A stretch of DNA of 64,000 nucleotides from Thalassomonas actiniarum (GTDB taxonomy: Bacteria; Pseudomonadota; Gammaproteobacteria; Enterobacterales; Alteromonadaceae), in assembly GCF_000948975.2 (NCBI RefSeq), contig NZ_CP059735.1:1798001-1862000 (forward strand), read 5' to 3'. A program made the translations under genes and the position numbers. A model generated the notes under the pieces. That model was not told where the DNA came from. It made no database searches and was given only the letters and a program-made list of their open reading frames with translations. Shown one piece after another: positions 9,190-17,554 of the stretch. The stretch's first letter is position 1; each line of letters starts with the position of its first letter.

Positions 9190-10203
9190 ATGAGTCTGTT
9201 AATTACTGGCGGTACCGGATATATCGGCAGCCATACTGTGGTAGAACTCCTCAATATCGGTAAAGATATTGTGATCGTCGATAATTTATCGAATTCATCG
9301 ACCCTGGTGCTGGAGCGTATCAGCGAAATTACCGGTAAGTCGGTGACTTTTATAAAAGCGGATATCTGTGACCGCGATGCCATGGAGCAGGTGTTTGAGC
9401 AACATGATATTGAGGCGGTGATCCACTTTGCCGGTTTAAAAGCCGTGGGCGAGTCCAGTGAAATCCCGCTGAGCTATTACCACAACAATGTCAGCGGTTC
9501 GCTGGTATTATTTGAGACCATGGCAAAGCATGAGGTGAAAAAGCTGGTGTTCAGCTCTTCTGCCACCGTTTATGGCGAAGGCAATATTTCGCCGCTGGAT
9601 GAAACCATGGCCACTTCAGCCACTAACCCTTATGGCCAGACTAAGCTGATGGTGGAGCATATTCTTTTTGACCTGGCGAAAAGCGATCCCCAGTGGTCCA
9701 TCGCCTGTCTGCGTTACTTTAACCCTATCGGTGCCCATGAAAGCGGCAGGATAGGGGAAAACCCCAATGGCATTCCCAATAACTTACTGCCTTATGTCGC
9801 CCAGGTGGCGATCGGCCGGCTGCCGCAACTGCAGATTTTCGGTGATGATTACGATACCGTTGACGGCACCGGGGTAAGGGATTATATCCATGTTGTTGAC
9901 CTGGCATTGGGGCATGTTAAAGCGCTGGAGAAGCTGAGTGATATCAGTGGCTGCCAGCCGATCAACCTGGGAACGGGTAACGGCACATCAGTGCTGGAAA
10001 TCGTCAATACCTTTCAAAAGGTTAGCGGCCGGGATATTCCTTATGCGATAGTGCCAAGAAGAGCCGGAGATCTGGGCACCGTTTATGCCGATGCCAGTGT
10101 CGCCAAAGCCTTGCTTAACTGGCAGGCGATGCGGGATATGCACACCATGATCACCGATACCTGGCGCTGGCAGTCACAAAACCCTAATGGTTTTACCGAG
10201 TAG
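9190..10203 (+). CDS. galE: UDP-glucose 4-epimerase
   Basis: Interconverts UDP-glucose and UDP-galactose. Extended SDR fold: NAD-binding GGTGYIGSH at residues 7-15, a Ser/Thr-rich SSSATVYG near 122-129 and the catalytic YGQTK with Tyr and Lys near 150. The C-terminal half contains the NPNGIPNNLLPYVAQVA block typical of GalE. At 337 residues the length is standard. AAAGGA precedes the ATG. Together with galU and ugd it completes a UDP-Glc/UDP-GlcA/UDP-Gal set around the cys genes. Confidence 0.96.
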   Translation: MSLLITGGTGYIGSHTVVELLNIGKDIVIVDNLSNSSTLVLERISEITGKSVTFIKADICDRDAMEQVFEQHDIEAVIHFAGLKAVGESSEIPLSYYHNNVSGSLVLFETMAKHEVKKLVFSSSATVYGEGNISPLDETMATSATNPYGQTKLMVEHILFDLAKSDPQWSIACLRYFNPIGAHESGRIGENPNGIPNNLLPYVAQVAIGRLPQLQIFGDDYDTVDGTGVRDYIHVVDLALGHVKALEKLSDISGCQPINLGTGNGTSVLEIVNTFQKVSGRDIPYAIVPRRAGDLGTVYADASVAKALLNWQAMRDMHTMITDTWRWQSQNPNGFTE

Positions 10204-10247
10204 CACCTGCGGCTGTTTTTAGCCCTGTCTTAACGGTACAGGTAAAG

Positions 10248-10276
10248 AAAGCGCGGAGAATTCTGCGCTTTTTTTT
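10248..10276 (+). terminator. Terminator after galE
   Basis: AAAGCGC (10248-10254) pairs with GCGCTTT (10265-10271) and is followed at once by a run of T to 10276. The classical factor-independent form and its position 45 bases after galE make this a convincing end of the cys-galE transcript. Confidence 0.85.
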
Positions 10277-10380
10277 GCTATTTTTCCTTGATCTTCCCAG
10301 CAATAATCACCCGTGGGGATTGGCATCCCTTTTAAGATATACCTATTATAAATAAATGACTTAGCTATTGATGCCTGGCG

Positions 10381-11127
10381 ATGACGTCTGTAAAACTCCT
10401 TGATAAAAAAATTCTGATCACCGCAGCGGCCAGTGACCTTGGCAGGCACTTGACGCAATATTATTTAGCCCAGGGAGCCGAGGTGATCTCACTGGATATG
10501 GCCGTTGAGTCATTGCAGGAGCTGAAACAGGCTTATTCGGGCTTAACCTGTATTCCCTGCGATATCACCCAGGGTAAAGAAATAAACGCGGCATTTGCGC
10601 AAATAGAGCGGCAGTTTGGTTATGTCGATGTGCTGATCAACAATGCTTCGATAAAACACAACGAACCCCTGTTTTGTTTCTTTAGGCAAGGGGACAGGAA
10701 GCACCATCTTGATGCCTGGCAAAGCGTGCTGGACATCAATTTAACCGCCCCTTTTGTTATTTCCGGTTATTTTGTCGAGCTACTGGCGGCCAAAAGTAAC
10801 CCCGGGGTAATTGTTAATATCAGCTCTGCTTCTCCTTCACCGGGGGGCAAGGGAGGGCAAAGTGCTTATGCCGCCAGTAAAGCCGGACTGCATGCCTTAA
10901 GCAAAAGCTGGAGCCGGGAGCTCAGGCCCTTAGGGATCCGGGTGGTCTCTATATCACCGGATGATATTCACTTTGTGGCGGATGACGCTAACAATACCGC
11001 AACGAAAGCAACGGGCTTAAGGAAGCTCGCCGGCAAAGAGGCGATCCTTGATTTGGTGAACCTGGCGATAAATCATGAGTTGATGAACGGGAAAGTTATT
11101 GATCTGAGTGAGCCAGGCGCTACCTGA
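10381..11127 (+). CDS. SDR-family oxidoreductase with atypical cofactor motif
   Basis: A 248-residue classical short-chain dehydrogenase/reductase. NNAS near residue 90, a catalytic Ser in NISSASPS near 140-147, and YAASK near 161-165 give the Ser-Tyr-Lys set. The usual N-terminal TGxxxGxG is replaced by TAAASDLGRH (residues 14-23), so two of three glycines are missing; a dehydrogenase-like loop is still probable. Substrate unknown. It follows the galE terminator and has its own short leader; no strong ribosome-binding site precedes ATG 10381. Transcribed towards the EAL-HDOD gene. Confidence 0.8.
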   Translation: MTSVKLLDKKILITAAASDLGRHLTQYYLAQGAEVISLDMAVESLQELKQAYSGLTCIPCDITQGKEINAAFAQIERQFGYVDVLINNASIKHNEPLFCFFRQGDRKHHLDAWQSVLDINLTAPFVISGYFVELLAAKSNPGVIVNISSASPSPGGKGGQSAYAASKAGLHALSKSWSRELRPLGIRVVSISPDDIHFVADDANNTATKATGLRKLAGKEAILDLVNLAINHELMNGKVIDLSEPGAT

Positions 11128-11146
11128 TTGCCTGCCAGTGGTTTAT

Positions 11147-11182
11147 ATGCTTAACAGCAGCCTCCGCACTCCTGTTAAGCAT
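11147..11182. terminator. Bidirectional terminator between SDR and EAL-HDOD genes
   Basis: A perfect 11-base inverted repeat (11147-11157 with 11172-11182) encloses a 14-base loop. It sits between two convergent genes, with T-rich flanks for plus-strand reading and TATAAA (A-rich on the plus side) for minus-strand reading. Probably shared. Confidence 0.65.
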
Positions 11183-11187
11183 GTTAT

Positions 11188-12411
11188 TTAGCCTTCTACG
11201 TGTACTGTTTGCTCATCGGCCCACACCAGGGCGTCGTGATAGCACTGGATCACTTTATCCTTATTGAGGCCAAGTTCCGTTAATTCTTCTGAAATCTCAC
11301 TCCACTGGGCATGCTCGATAAAACTGACAATTCTCAGCAAGGATGCCAGGGTGCCTTTACCCACTAATAAGGTATCTTTGATCTCCTGGGCGAGTGGCAG
11401 TTTTTCCAGGATGCTGGCCAGATCTTCATCTAAAATGGCATCTATCATAGACAACAAGCCGGTCAGGAAGGCGATGGAAATATCGACACTGGTCTTGGCT
11501 TCATTGGCCATCAATTCACAAAACTTTGCCCGGGTCATGGAGACGTTGATCAGCTCGCTCGGTTTGTCGGGATTGACATTCACGGCAAACATCAGGCCGA
11601 TAAAGCGTTTCAGTTCACTTGAGCCCAGGATAACCAAGGCCTGCTTGATGGTGGATATTTCACTGCGGCGCCTGAAAATGGCGGAGTTGGCATAACGCAG
11701 TAACTTATATGACAGGGAAACATCACGCTCAAAAACCGAGGTAATGCTGGCAAGATCGAGCTCAGGCTTGGAGGTCTCATACAGGAGTTCGGCCATGGCC
11801 ACCTGGGAAGGGGACAGGTTTTTGCTTTTCACCATTTCCGGCTTGGAGAAGAAAAAGCCCTGGAACAGCTCGAAACCGTGTTCCATGGCTTCATTATATT
11901 GTTCGTAAGATTCCACTTTTTCCGCCAGCAGCTGGATATGCGGATAGGCGCTGATGGCCTGGCGGATCACCTTGACTTCATCAAAAGAGGTTTTATGTAA
12001 ATCGATTTTGATGATCTTGATAAAAGGATAAAAGTGCTGCCAGACCTTCTGGTGCTCATAGTCATCGAGTGCCAGGATATAACCGTTATCAAAAAGCTCT
12101 TTGCACAGGGCCAGCAATTTTTTGCCGGGTTTGACGGTTTCCAGGATTTCCACCACCACTTCATCCGGGGTCAGCATGGCGGGATAACCTTTGCTCATGG
12201 TTTCCAGGGTGAAATTGATAAAGGCAGGTTTATTGCCGGTAAACTCACTGATGCCGAGATTAAACTGGCTGGCTTCGATCATTTTACTGGTGGCAATATC
12301 CCCGTCTACTTCGGGGAAGACATTGTCTATACTGTCTCGGAACAATAACTCATAAGCGAAGAGATTTTTATTTTTGTCCAGAATGGGCTGTCTGGCCGCA
12401 TAAAAATACAT
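11188..12411 (-). CDS. EAL-HDOD (YuxH-type) signalling protein
   Basis: A 407-residue cytoplasmic protein. An EAL-like domain fills about residues 1-200 and an HDOD domain about 200-390. The substrate Glu motif is kept as ELLFR (about residues 22-26, fitting ExLxR), and NFT and VVEILE correspond to later EAL positions. The loop normally DDFGTGYSS reads DDYEHQKVW and EGVET reads EKVES, so c-di-GMP hydrolysis is doubtful. Related two-domain proteins in Vibrio and Shewanella act in motility and c-di-GMP networks. Monocistronic; convergent with the SDR gene. Confidence 0.85.
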   Translation of the reverse strand: MYFYAARQPILDKNKNLFAYELLFRDSIDNVFPEVDGDIATSKMIEASQFNLGISEFTGNKPAFINFTLETMSKGYPAMLTPDEVVVEILETVKPGKKLLALCKELFDNGYILALDDYEHQKVWQHFYPFIKIIKIDLHKTSFDEVKVIRQAISAYPHIQLLAEKVESYEQYNEAMEHGFELFQGFFFSKPEMVKSKNLSPSQVAMAELLYETSKPELDLASITSVFERDVSLSYKLLRYANSAIFRRRSEISTIKQALVILGSSELKRFIGLMFAVNVNPDKPSELINVSMTRAKFCELMANEAKTSVDISIAFLTGLLSMIDAILDEDLASILEKLPLAQEIKDTLLVGKGTLASLLRIVSFIEHAQWSEISEELTELGLNKDKVIQCYHDALVWADEQTVHVEG

Positions 12412-12566
12412 AGAATAGGGGTCCTCGGTAACAATTAGCCGCTAATCCTGGCCTTAACTTAAGGTTAATCAAGCGGCTGGCTCAGGCTATATTCAGGAAT
12501 TAAAGTCACTATAATTTAATCCCCGCAATATAGCCATTACTTTGTGGTACCGGATCTCAAGAGGGC

Positions 12567-14030
12567 TTACTTTTTCTCCAGTAAAGCACGGTAGACCCGC
12601 TCACTGCCTTGTGTCTGCTCCGGAAACAGCAGGCTGAACAGGTAACCGCTTAGCAATGCGCTGATAAAGCCCGGGACAATTTCATATAAATCGAAAAGTC
12701 CGCCGCTAAGCTGTTTCCATACCACGACCGTTAACGCCCCTGAAATAATGGCCGCCAGTGCTCCGGTACGGGTGAACTTGGACCAGAACAATGCCAGTAG
12801 CATGGTCGGGCCGAAAGCGGCGCCAAAACCGGCCCAGGCGTAGCTGACAAGCCCTAAGACTGTGCTTTGCGGATCTGTGGCAATAAACGCCGCCAACAGG
12901 GCGATCAGCAGCAGGGATAAACGCGACAGCCATACCAGCTTTTTCTCACTGGGTTTGCTTTTGCTGAGCTGTTTATAAAAGTCTTCGACGATAACACTCG
13001 AACACACCAGCAGCTGTGAGTCTATGGTACTCATGATCGCGGATAAAATCGCGGCGATTAATATACCGGCAACCCAGGGGTTGAGCAGAATATGGGCCAG
13101 GTGAATAAAGACGGTTTCGCTGTTCTCAAGCGGCGCCTCGATAAAGTAGGCCATGCCGACCACTCCGACTGCCAGTGCCCCGATCAGGGAAATCACCATC
13201 CAGCTCATGGCAATATTGCGGGATTTTGGAATATCGGCGACCGAGCGGATGGCCATAAAACGCGATAAAATATGGGGCTGACCGAAATAACCCAGTCCCC
13301 AGGCCATCAGCGAGAAAAAGCCGAGCCAGCTAAAGTTTTTGAAAAAGTCCGCATAATGGGGATCCGCCTGTTCTAAAATCTGCTGAGTTTGTGCTATGCC
13401 GCCTAATTCATTGAGGGTGACTACAGGTAAAATCACCAGCGCCAGCAGCATTAGGCAGCCCTGAAAAAAGTCGGTCCAGCTTACCGCCAGAAAACCGCCG
13501 AGAAAGGTATAAGAGACTATGACCACAGTGCCGATCAGCAGGGCATTTTGATAGTCGATGGCGAAGACTTTCTCAAACAAGATGGCGCCGCCGACCAGGC
13601 CGGAAGAAACATAAAAAGTAAAAAACACTAAAATGGTCAGGGCGGAGATAAAACGCAGGATATTGGACTTATCGTCAAAGCGTTTGGCGAAAAAATCCGG
13701 CATGGTCAAAGCATCATCGGCGTGTTCGCTAAAGTGCCTGAGCCTGGGGGCCACCAGCAGCCAGTTTAACCAGGCGCCGAGCACCAGGCCTACCCCGATC
13801 CAGACCTCGCTGACTCCGGACAAATAGATGGCCCCGGGGAGACCCAGCAGCAACCAGCCGCTCATATCGGATGCGCCGACGCTCAGTGCCGTGACCGCAG
13901 GCCCCAGCTGCCTGCCGCCTAAGATATAATCGCTTAAGGTATTGGTGGCCTTAAAGGCCAGGTAGCCGATAAGCAGGGTGGTTAATAAATAAGAAATAAA
14001 AGTGATCAGGGTGGGGAGAGAAAACGCCAT
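12567..14030 (-). CDS. putP: Sodium/proline symporter
   Basis: An inner-membrane SSS-family Na+/solute symporter with about 13 hydrophobic helices, taking up proline as nutrient or osmolyte. Recognisable PutP stretches are YILGGRQLGPAVTALS, GASDMSGWLLLGLPGA near the N-terminus, and ILSAIMSTIDSQLLVCSS in the middle. I place the start at ATG 14030, giving MAFSLPTLITF, which aligns with E. coli PutP (MAISTPMLVTF). A frame extension to 14066 adds 12 residues without a family match. The upstream region, including the first codons, is partly duplicated (see the repeat at 14018-14267). Confidence 0.93.
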   Translation of the reverse strand: MAFSLPTLITFISYLLTTLLIGYLAFKATNTLSDYILGGRQLGPAVTALSVGASDMSGWLLLGLPGAIYLSGVSEVWIGVGLVLGAWLNWLLVAPRLRHFSEHADDALTMPDFFAKRFDDKSNILRFISALTILVFFTFYVSSGLVGGAILFEKVFAIDYQNALLIGTVVIVSYTFLGGFLAVSWTDFFQGCLMLLALVILPVVTLNELGGIAQTQQILEQADPHYADFFKNFSWLGFFSLMAWGLGYFGQPHILSRFMAIRSVADIPKSRNIAMSWMVISLIGALAVGVVGMAYFIEAPLENSETVFIHLAHILLNPWVAGILIAAILSAIMSTIDSQLLVCSSVIVEDFYKQLSKSKPSEKKLVWLSRLSLLLIALLAAFIATDPQSTVLGLVSYAWAGFGAAFGPTMLLALFWSKFTRTGALAAIISGALTVVVWKQLSGGLFDLYEIVPGFISALLSGYLFSLLFPEQTQGSERVYRALLEKK

Positions 14031-14267
14031 AAATCCATTCTTGTCAGTTATTATTGTTTCGACCATATGTCGGTGGAGAGTCTAACAAGTGCGGCTGAAT
14101 TGAGCCAGCTTAAGCTGATAATATTTCTGATTTTATCCAGACGAAGAGCAAACCTGTCCTGGGCGGAAGAAAACGCGCCAATATCAAACCCGTTCTTGTC
14201 AGTTATTGTTTCGGCGATATGCTAACAAGTGCGGCTGAGTTGAGCCAGCTTAAGCTGATCATATTTT
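14018..14267. repeat. Imperfect direct repeat across the putP start and upstream region
   Basis: About 14018-14127 and about 14168-14267 are similar in the same orientation. Both contain TTCTTGTCAGTTATT, then GTTTCG, ATATG, then CTAACAAGTGCGGCTGA and TTGAGCCAGCTTAAGCTGAT. Copy one includes the first codons of putP on its minus strand; copy two has a decayed counterpart of them (ATTGGCGCGTTTTCTTCC on the minus strand). Copies are separated by about 40 bases and differ by small indels, including about 11 bases present only in copy one. The stretch 14031-14368 otherwise holds the presumed putP promoter and no gene I can see. Confidence 0.8.
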
Positions 14268-14368
14268 AAGATTAAACAATGGATAAGTGTGCCAGAAATA
14301 AACGGGAAGGGTTTATTGCCTGCTAAGGGGCAACGGTTTTATCTGCTAAAGCCGTTGCCGGGGGCAAA

Positions 14369-15082
14369 TTAAATCGACCAGCTGACATTGTCCTTGATAT
14401 TATCCTGCCACTGCTCGATAGGCTCGTTCTTATCGCCGATAACAATCACATTATTGTCGTGCATCAATAAGGTTTTGCCGTTAAAGTTCTCGTCATTGAA
14501 GTCTTCAATAAATTCAAGCTCTTCATGATTCGGTACTATCAGTACCGTGACCGGACTGGATTTTCCCTGGAATACCAGGTGCAAACTTTTCACCCCTTGA
14601 AAAGGGCAAAATTGTGCGGAAATCAGCTCGCCAAAGCCCTGCTCAAAGCTGCCGTTAAACGTCGACATCTTATCATTGAGGGTCGCCAGGGAGACCCTGA
14701 CTTGATCATCGTTGCTGAACTTGCCTTCTTCATGGTAGACATGGGCTAATGCGTATTCACCCAAGGTCGAGTAGGGGGTGGAATACTGCATAAAATTAAA
14801 GGTTAAACCCAGGGCAAAGGCTACGGATGCCGCCATCGCCAGCTGTATCCGGTTTTTTCGTTTTTGCTGTCTGTGACTATCCAGAGTCTGGCGCAAAATG
14901 AGCTTATCGTATAAGTCATCCGGCACCGGCACTTTCATTGCTTGAGCCAGCTTGTCGTCCAGGGCTTCTATATCCCTGACAAACTGCTGCTTAGTCGGAT
15001 CGCCGTCAATTGCTTCCTGCATTGCTTCATCCCGGGATTTAGGATCTGCATAAATACTGCGTCTAAATTGCAAATCATCCAT
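14369..15082 (-). CDS. DUF3379-family protein, probable membrane anti-sigma factor
   Basis: A 237-residue protein: an acidic, charged cytoplasmic N-terminal third, one hydrophobic segment at about residues 80-100 (IQLAMAASVAFALGLTFNFM), then a periplasmic domain. This is the layout of a single-pass anti-sigma factor. Its ATG overlaps the last 8 bases of the sigma-factor gene upstream, so the two are translationally coupled. DUF3379 proteins are commonly encoded next to an ECF sigma factor in Shewanella and relatives. No zinc-binding HxxxCxxC is visible, so it is not a typical ZAS protein. Anti-sigma function is inferred from context. Confidence 0.8.
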   Translation of the reverse strand: MDDLQFRRSIYADPKSRDEAMQEAIDGDPTKQQFVRDIEALDDKLAQAMKVPVPDDLYDKLILRQTLDSHRQQKRKNRIQLAMAASVAFALGLTFNFMQYSTPYSTLGEYALAHVYHEEGKFSNDDQVRVSLATLNDKMSTFNGSFEQGFGELISAQFCPFQGVKSLHLVFQGKSSPVTVLIVPNHEELEFIEDFNDENFNGKTLLMHDNNVIVIGDKNEPIEQWQDNIKDNVSWSI

Positions 15083-15644
15083 TGTACTGACCTCGTTGTA
15101 TCGGTTCGTTATCCAGCGCGTCTTTTAACTGGTTACGCGCTCTGAACAGGCGTGTCATAACGGTGTTTTTATTTAAGTCCAGCATCTTGGCAATATCGTC
15201 ACCGCTAAAACCGCCGATGACCTGCAATACCAAGGGCTCCCGGTACTCTTCCGGCAGCTGGGCTATTTTCTCCCTGAGCCAGTGATTTTCGATTTCCTGT
15301 TCGCTGCCGACCGCTTGGTTATCGGCAATGGTCACTTCTTCATAATCCGCCATATCTAAACGTTTACGTTCGAAGCGTCTGGCATTTTCCCGCCTTAAAA
15401 TTGTGATCAACCATGACTTGGCGGCTTTTTCATCTTTTAATGAATCAAGGGCCCGCCATGCTCGTAAAAATGTTTCCTGTACTAAGTCTTCAGCCACCTG
15501 TTTGTCATGACATAACCAATAGGCATATCGGTATAAATCTGTGTGCAGGGCTTTAACCAGCGCTTCGTATCGAATTTGTTTAGTCGCCATGTTGTTAGAG
15601 ACCTGATCGCGATCAGATTTATTTCGAAATAATTTTTTAATCAT
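15075..15644 (-). CDS. ECF-type RNA polymerase sigma factor
   Basis: A sigma-70 family protein of 189 residues with region 2 (LYRYAYWLCHDKQVAEDLVQ, then ETFLRAWRALDSL, about residues 36-70) and region 4 (LPEEYREPLVLQVIGGFSGD and the helix-turn-helix KMLDLNKNTVMTRLFRARNQ). No region 1 or 3, as usual for ECF factors. It directs transcription of a small regulon, probably held by the downstream DUF3379 protein. Start uncertain: 15644 is used here, but ATG 15590 (MATKQIRYEALV) would also suit the family. It lies beyond the 3' end of the Bat operon on the same strand. Confidence 0.9.
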   Translation of the reverse strand: MIKKLFRNKSDRDQVSNNMATKQIRYEALVKALHTDLYRYAYWLCHDKQVAEDLVQETFLRAWRALDSLKDEKAAKSWLITILRRENARRFERKRLDMADYEEVTIADNQAVGSEQEIENHWLREKIAQLPEEYREPLVLQVIGGFSGDDIAKMLDLNKNTVMTRLFRARNQLKDALDNEPIQRGQYNG

Positions 15645-15817
15645 AAATCTTTTTAATCTCTATAAGCTAAGATATTGACAGGCAAGCTAAAATATATAGC
15701 TTGCCCTTGTATGTTGACACTATTATATCTCTTTTACTGGCGAGTTAGCTGTCATCTGCCGCCTGGTAGCTGCCTTTTATCTCTTTTATATCCCTTGATA
15801 TTTACCATGGAGTTTTA

Positions 15818-17554
15818 TCATGGATTTAAGGCAATAGCGACCTCGGCTGTCTTTTTCGATTGTTTTTTATTGATGTTGACCAGGATGGTTAACAGCTCTT
15901 TCCCCTGCCAGGCAGGCAGGCTGGTTGCTGTTTGGGCGTGTTCTCTACCCGGCTCTTTACCCTGCCCTTTACCATAGTAATGGTGCTGGAGTTCATTGAT
16001 CACTTCGGTAAAGTCCTGGCGGTCGATCACCTTGATCACTTCATCCAGGGTGGAGACCTTCTTGCGCCCGGTGCTGAAATGATGTTTGCCGCTGTTAATC
16101 CAGGCGGGTAACAGGCTGATCACCTGTTCGCCGTTATTTTGTTTACAGGCAGCCATTAACGCCAGGTAGGGGTCGATATGTTTAACCGGTTCACTGCCTG
16201 TTCCCTGAGTTTGCTGTGCTCTTTTCCCCCGGGCGCTGGCGAACCAGGCAAAGGAGGTTAACAGCCACAAGGTCATAAACAGCCAGGTTAACCAGGAATG
16301 CTCTTTTACGGTCACGGTTTGCACTTCCTGTCCCAGGGGGGCGGTATTACCGCCTTCCGGTACTGTAAAAGGCGTATTATTGGCTGTTTGTACTCCGGGT
16401 AATACTTCAATTTCCTGGGCCGCTATGGTGCTGGTTTCATAGCGGTTGGTGACGGTATTCCACCAGGGGATGGAAATTTCCGGCAAGGTATATTTTCCGG
16501 GTTTGCTTGCCACCAGGGCAAAGTTTCTGACTTTTTGGCTCACCAGGCGGTCTTTATTTAAACTGGTATGCAGCTCAGCCTGGTCCGGATAGACTTTTAG
16601 TCCCGGCGGCATCTCCATGGCAAGTTCGGGTAGCTGCTCCTCCGACAAACCGGCGGCGGTTAAGGTAACGGTGCGGGTGATCGGCTCGCCGACGGTAAAT
16701 TTCGTCAGTTCAGGCTGCCATTCCTGATGCAGGGTTAACAGCTCGCTCGGCAGCCATTGTCCCTGGAAAGCCTCGGGCACCGGACGGACATTGAGGGAAA
16801 TGCTATCTCCCATCACAGAAACCGGCTTGGTTTCGGAAAAGCTGAAAAAGCTCGAGCGGCGGCGGCTATTGGCCATCACTTCACCGGAAAATACCGGGGC
16901 GGCAATAACAAAATCACCGCTTTGTTGCGGGGTAATGGCATAGGTACGCTCAATTACCCGGTAGCGCCTGCCGTTGATGATGCTTTCGCTTTCCCCGTCT
17001 TTGCCCACTTGCTGGATGTTGGCACCTTCAAGCTCCGGCTCGCTTAACGTGCCGCGCTTTAATTCGGTGCTAAAGTGTAATTTTACCGACATGGTGACCA
17101 GCTGCTGTACATAAACATCATTGTTTGACACTTCTGCGGTGATGAAAATGTCCTGCTGGTGGTTGCCTGCTTTGGCGCTTGATGCCGGCACTACCTCTAG
17201 GTTGATGGCCTGGGTTTTTTCCGAGCCTACCGTCAGCGGCGGGATAGTAACATTACCTGCTTTACGGGCGAACAATACCGTGGTCCAGGTGGTGCTGTAG
17301 GAGGTTTTAAAGTTCACCATGCTGGTTTGCGAACTGACCGAGGTGCGCCCGACAATAAAGTCTTTTTGCAGCGGTGTTGTGTCCAGGGCATTACTGCCGA
17401 CATCTTCATTGGCCACCACCGAGAGCACAAAGGACTCGTTGAGCATGACAGGGTTTTTATCCACGCTGGCGCTGACCTGTGGCGCGGCCATTGCTGTCTG
17501 CGACACGACCTGTGAAAGTAAAAGGCCCATTAAACATAAAATTGCTTTTACCAC
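15818..17554 (-). CDS. batD: BatD-family protein
   Basis: A 578-residue membrane-anchored periplasmic protein: signal peptide at residues 1-23 (ends AMAA), repeated beta-sandwich domains to about 400, one transmembrane helix near 415-435, then a cytoplasmic tail. BatD proteins belong to Bacteroides-aerotolerance-type operons with MoxR ATPases and VWA proteins; their molecular task is unsettled, with links to envelope stress and protein-complex maturation. Its start overlaps the VWA/TPR gene by 7 bases. Last gene of the operon. Confidence 0.88.
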   Translation of the reverse strand: MVKAILCLMGLLLSQVVSQTAMAAPQVSASVDKNPVMLNESFVLSVVANEDVGSNALDTTPLQKDFIVGRTSVSSQTSMVNFKTSYSTTWTTVLFARKAGNVTIPPLTVGSEKTQAINLEVVPASSAKAGNHQQDIFITAEVSNNDVYVQQLVTMSVKLHFSTELKRGTLSEPELEGANIQQVGKDGESESIINGRRYRVIERTYAITPQQSGDFVIAAPVFSGEVMANSRRRSSFFSFSETKPVSVMGDSISLNVRPVPEAFQGQWLPSELLTLHQEWQPELTKFTVGEPITRTVTLTAAGLSEEQLPELAMEMPPGLKVYPDQAELHTSLNKDRLVSQKVRNFALVASKPGKYTLPEISIPWWNTVTNRYETSTIAAQEIEVLPGVQTANNTPFTVPEGGNTAPLGQEVQTVTVKEHSWLTWLFMTLWLLTSFAWFASARGKRAQQTQGTGSEPVKHIDPYLALMAACKQNNGEQVISLLPAWINSGKHHFSTGRKKVSTLDEVIKVIDRQDFTEVINELQHHYYGKGQGKEPGREHAQTATSLPAWQGKELLTILVNINKKQSKKTAEVAIALNP

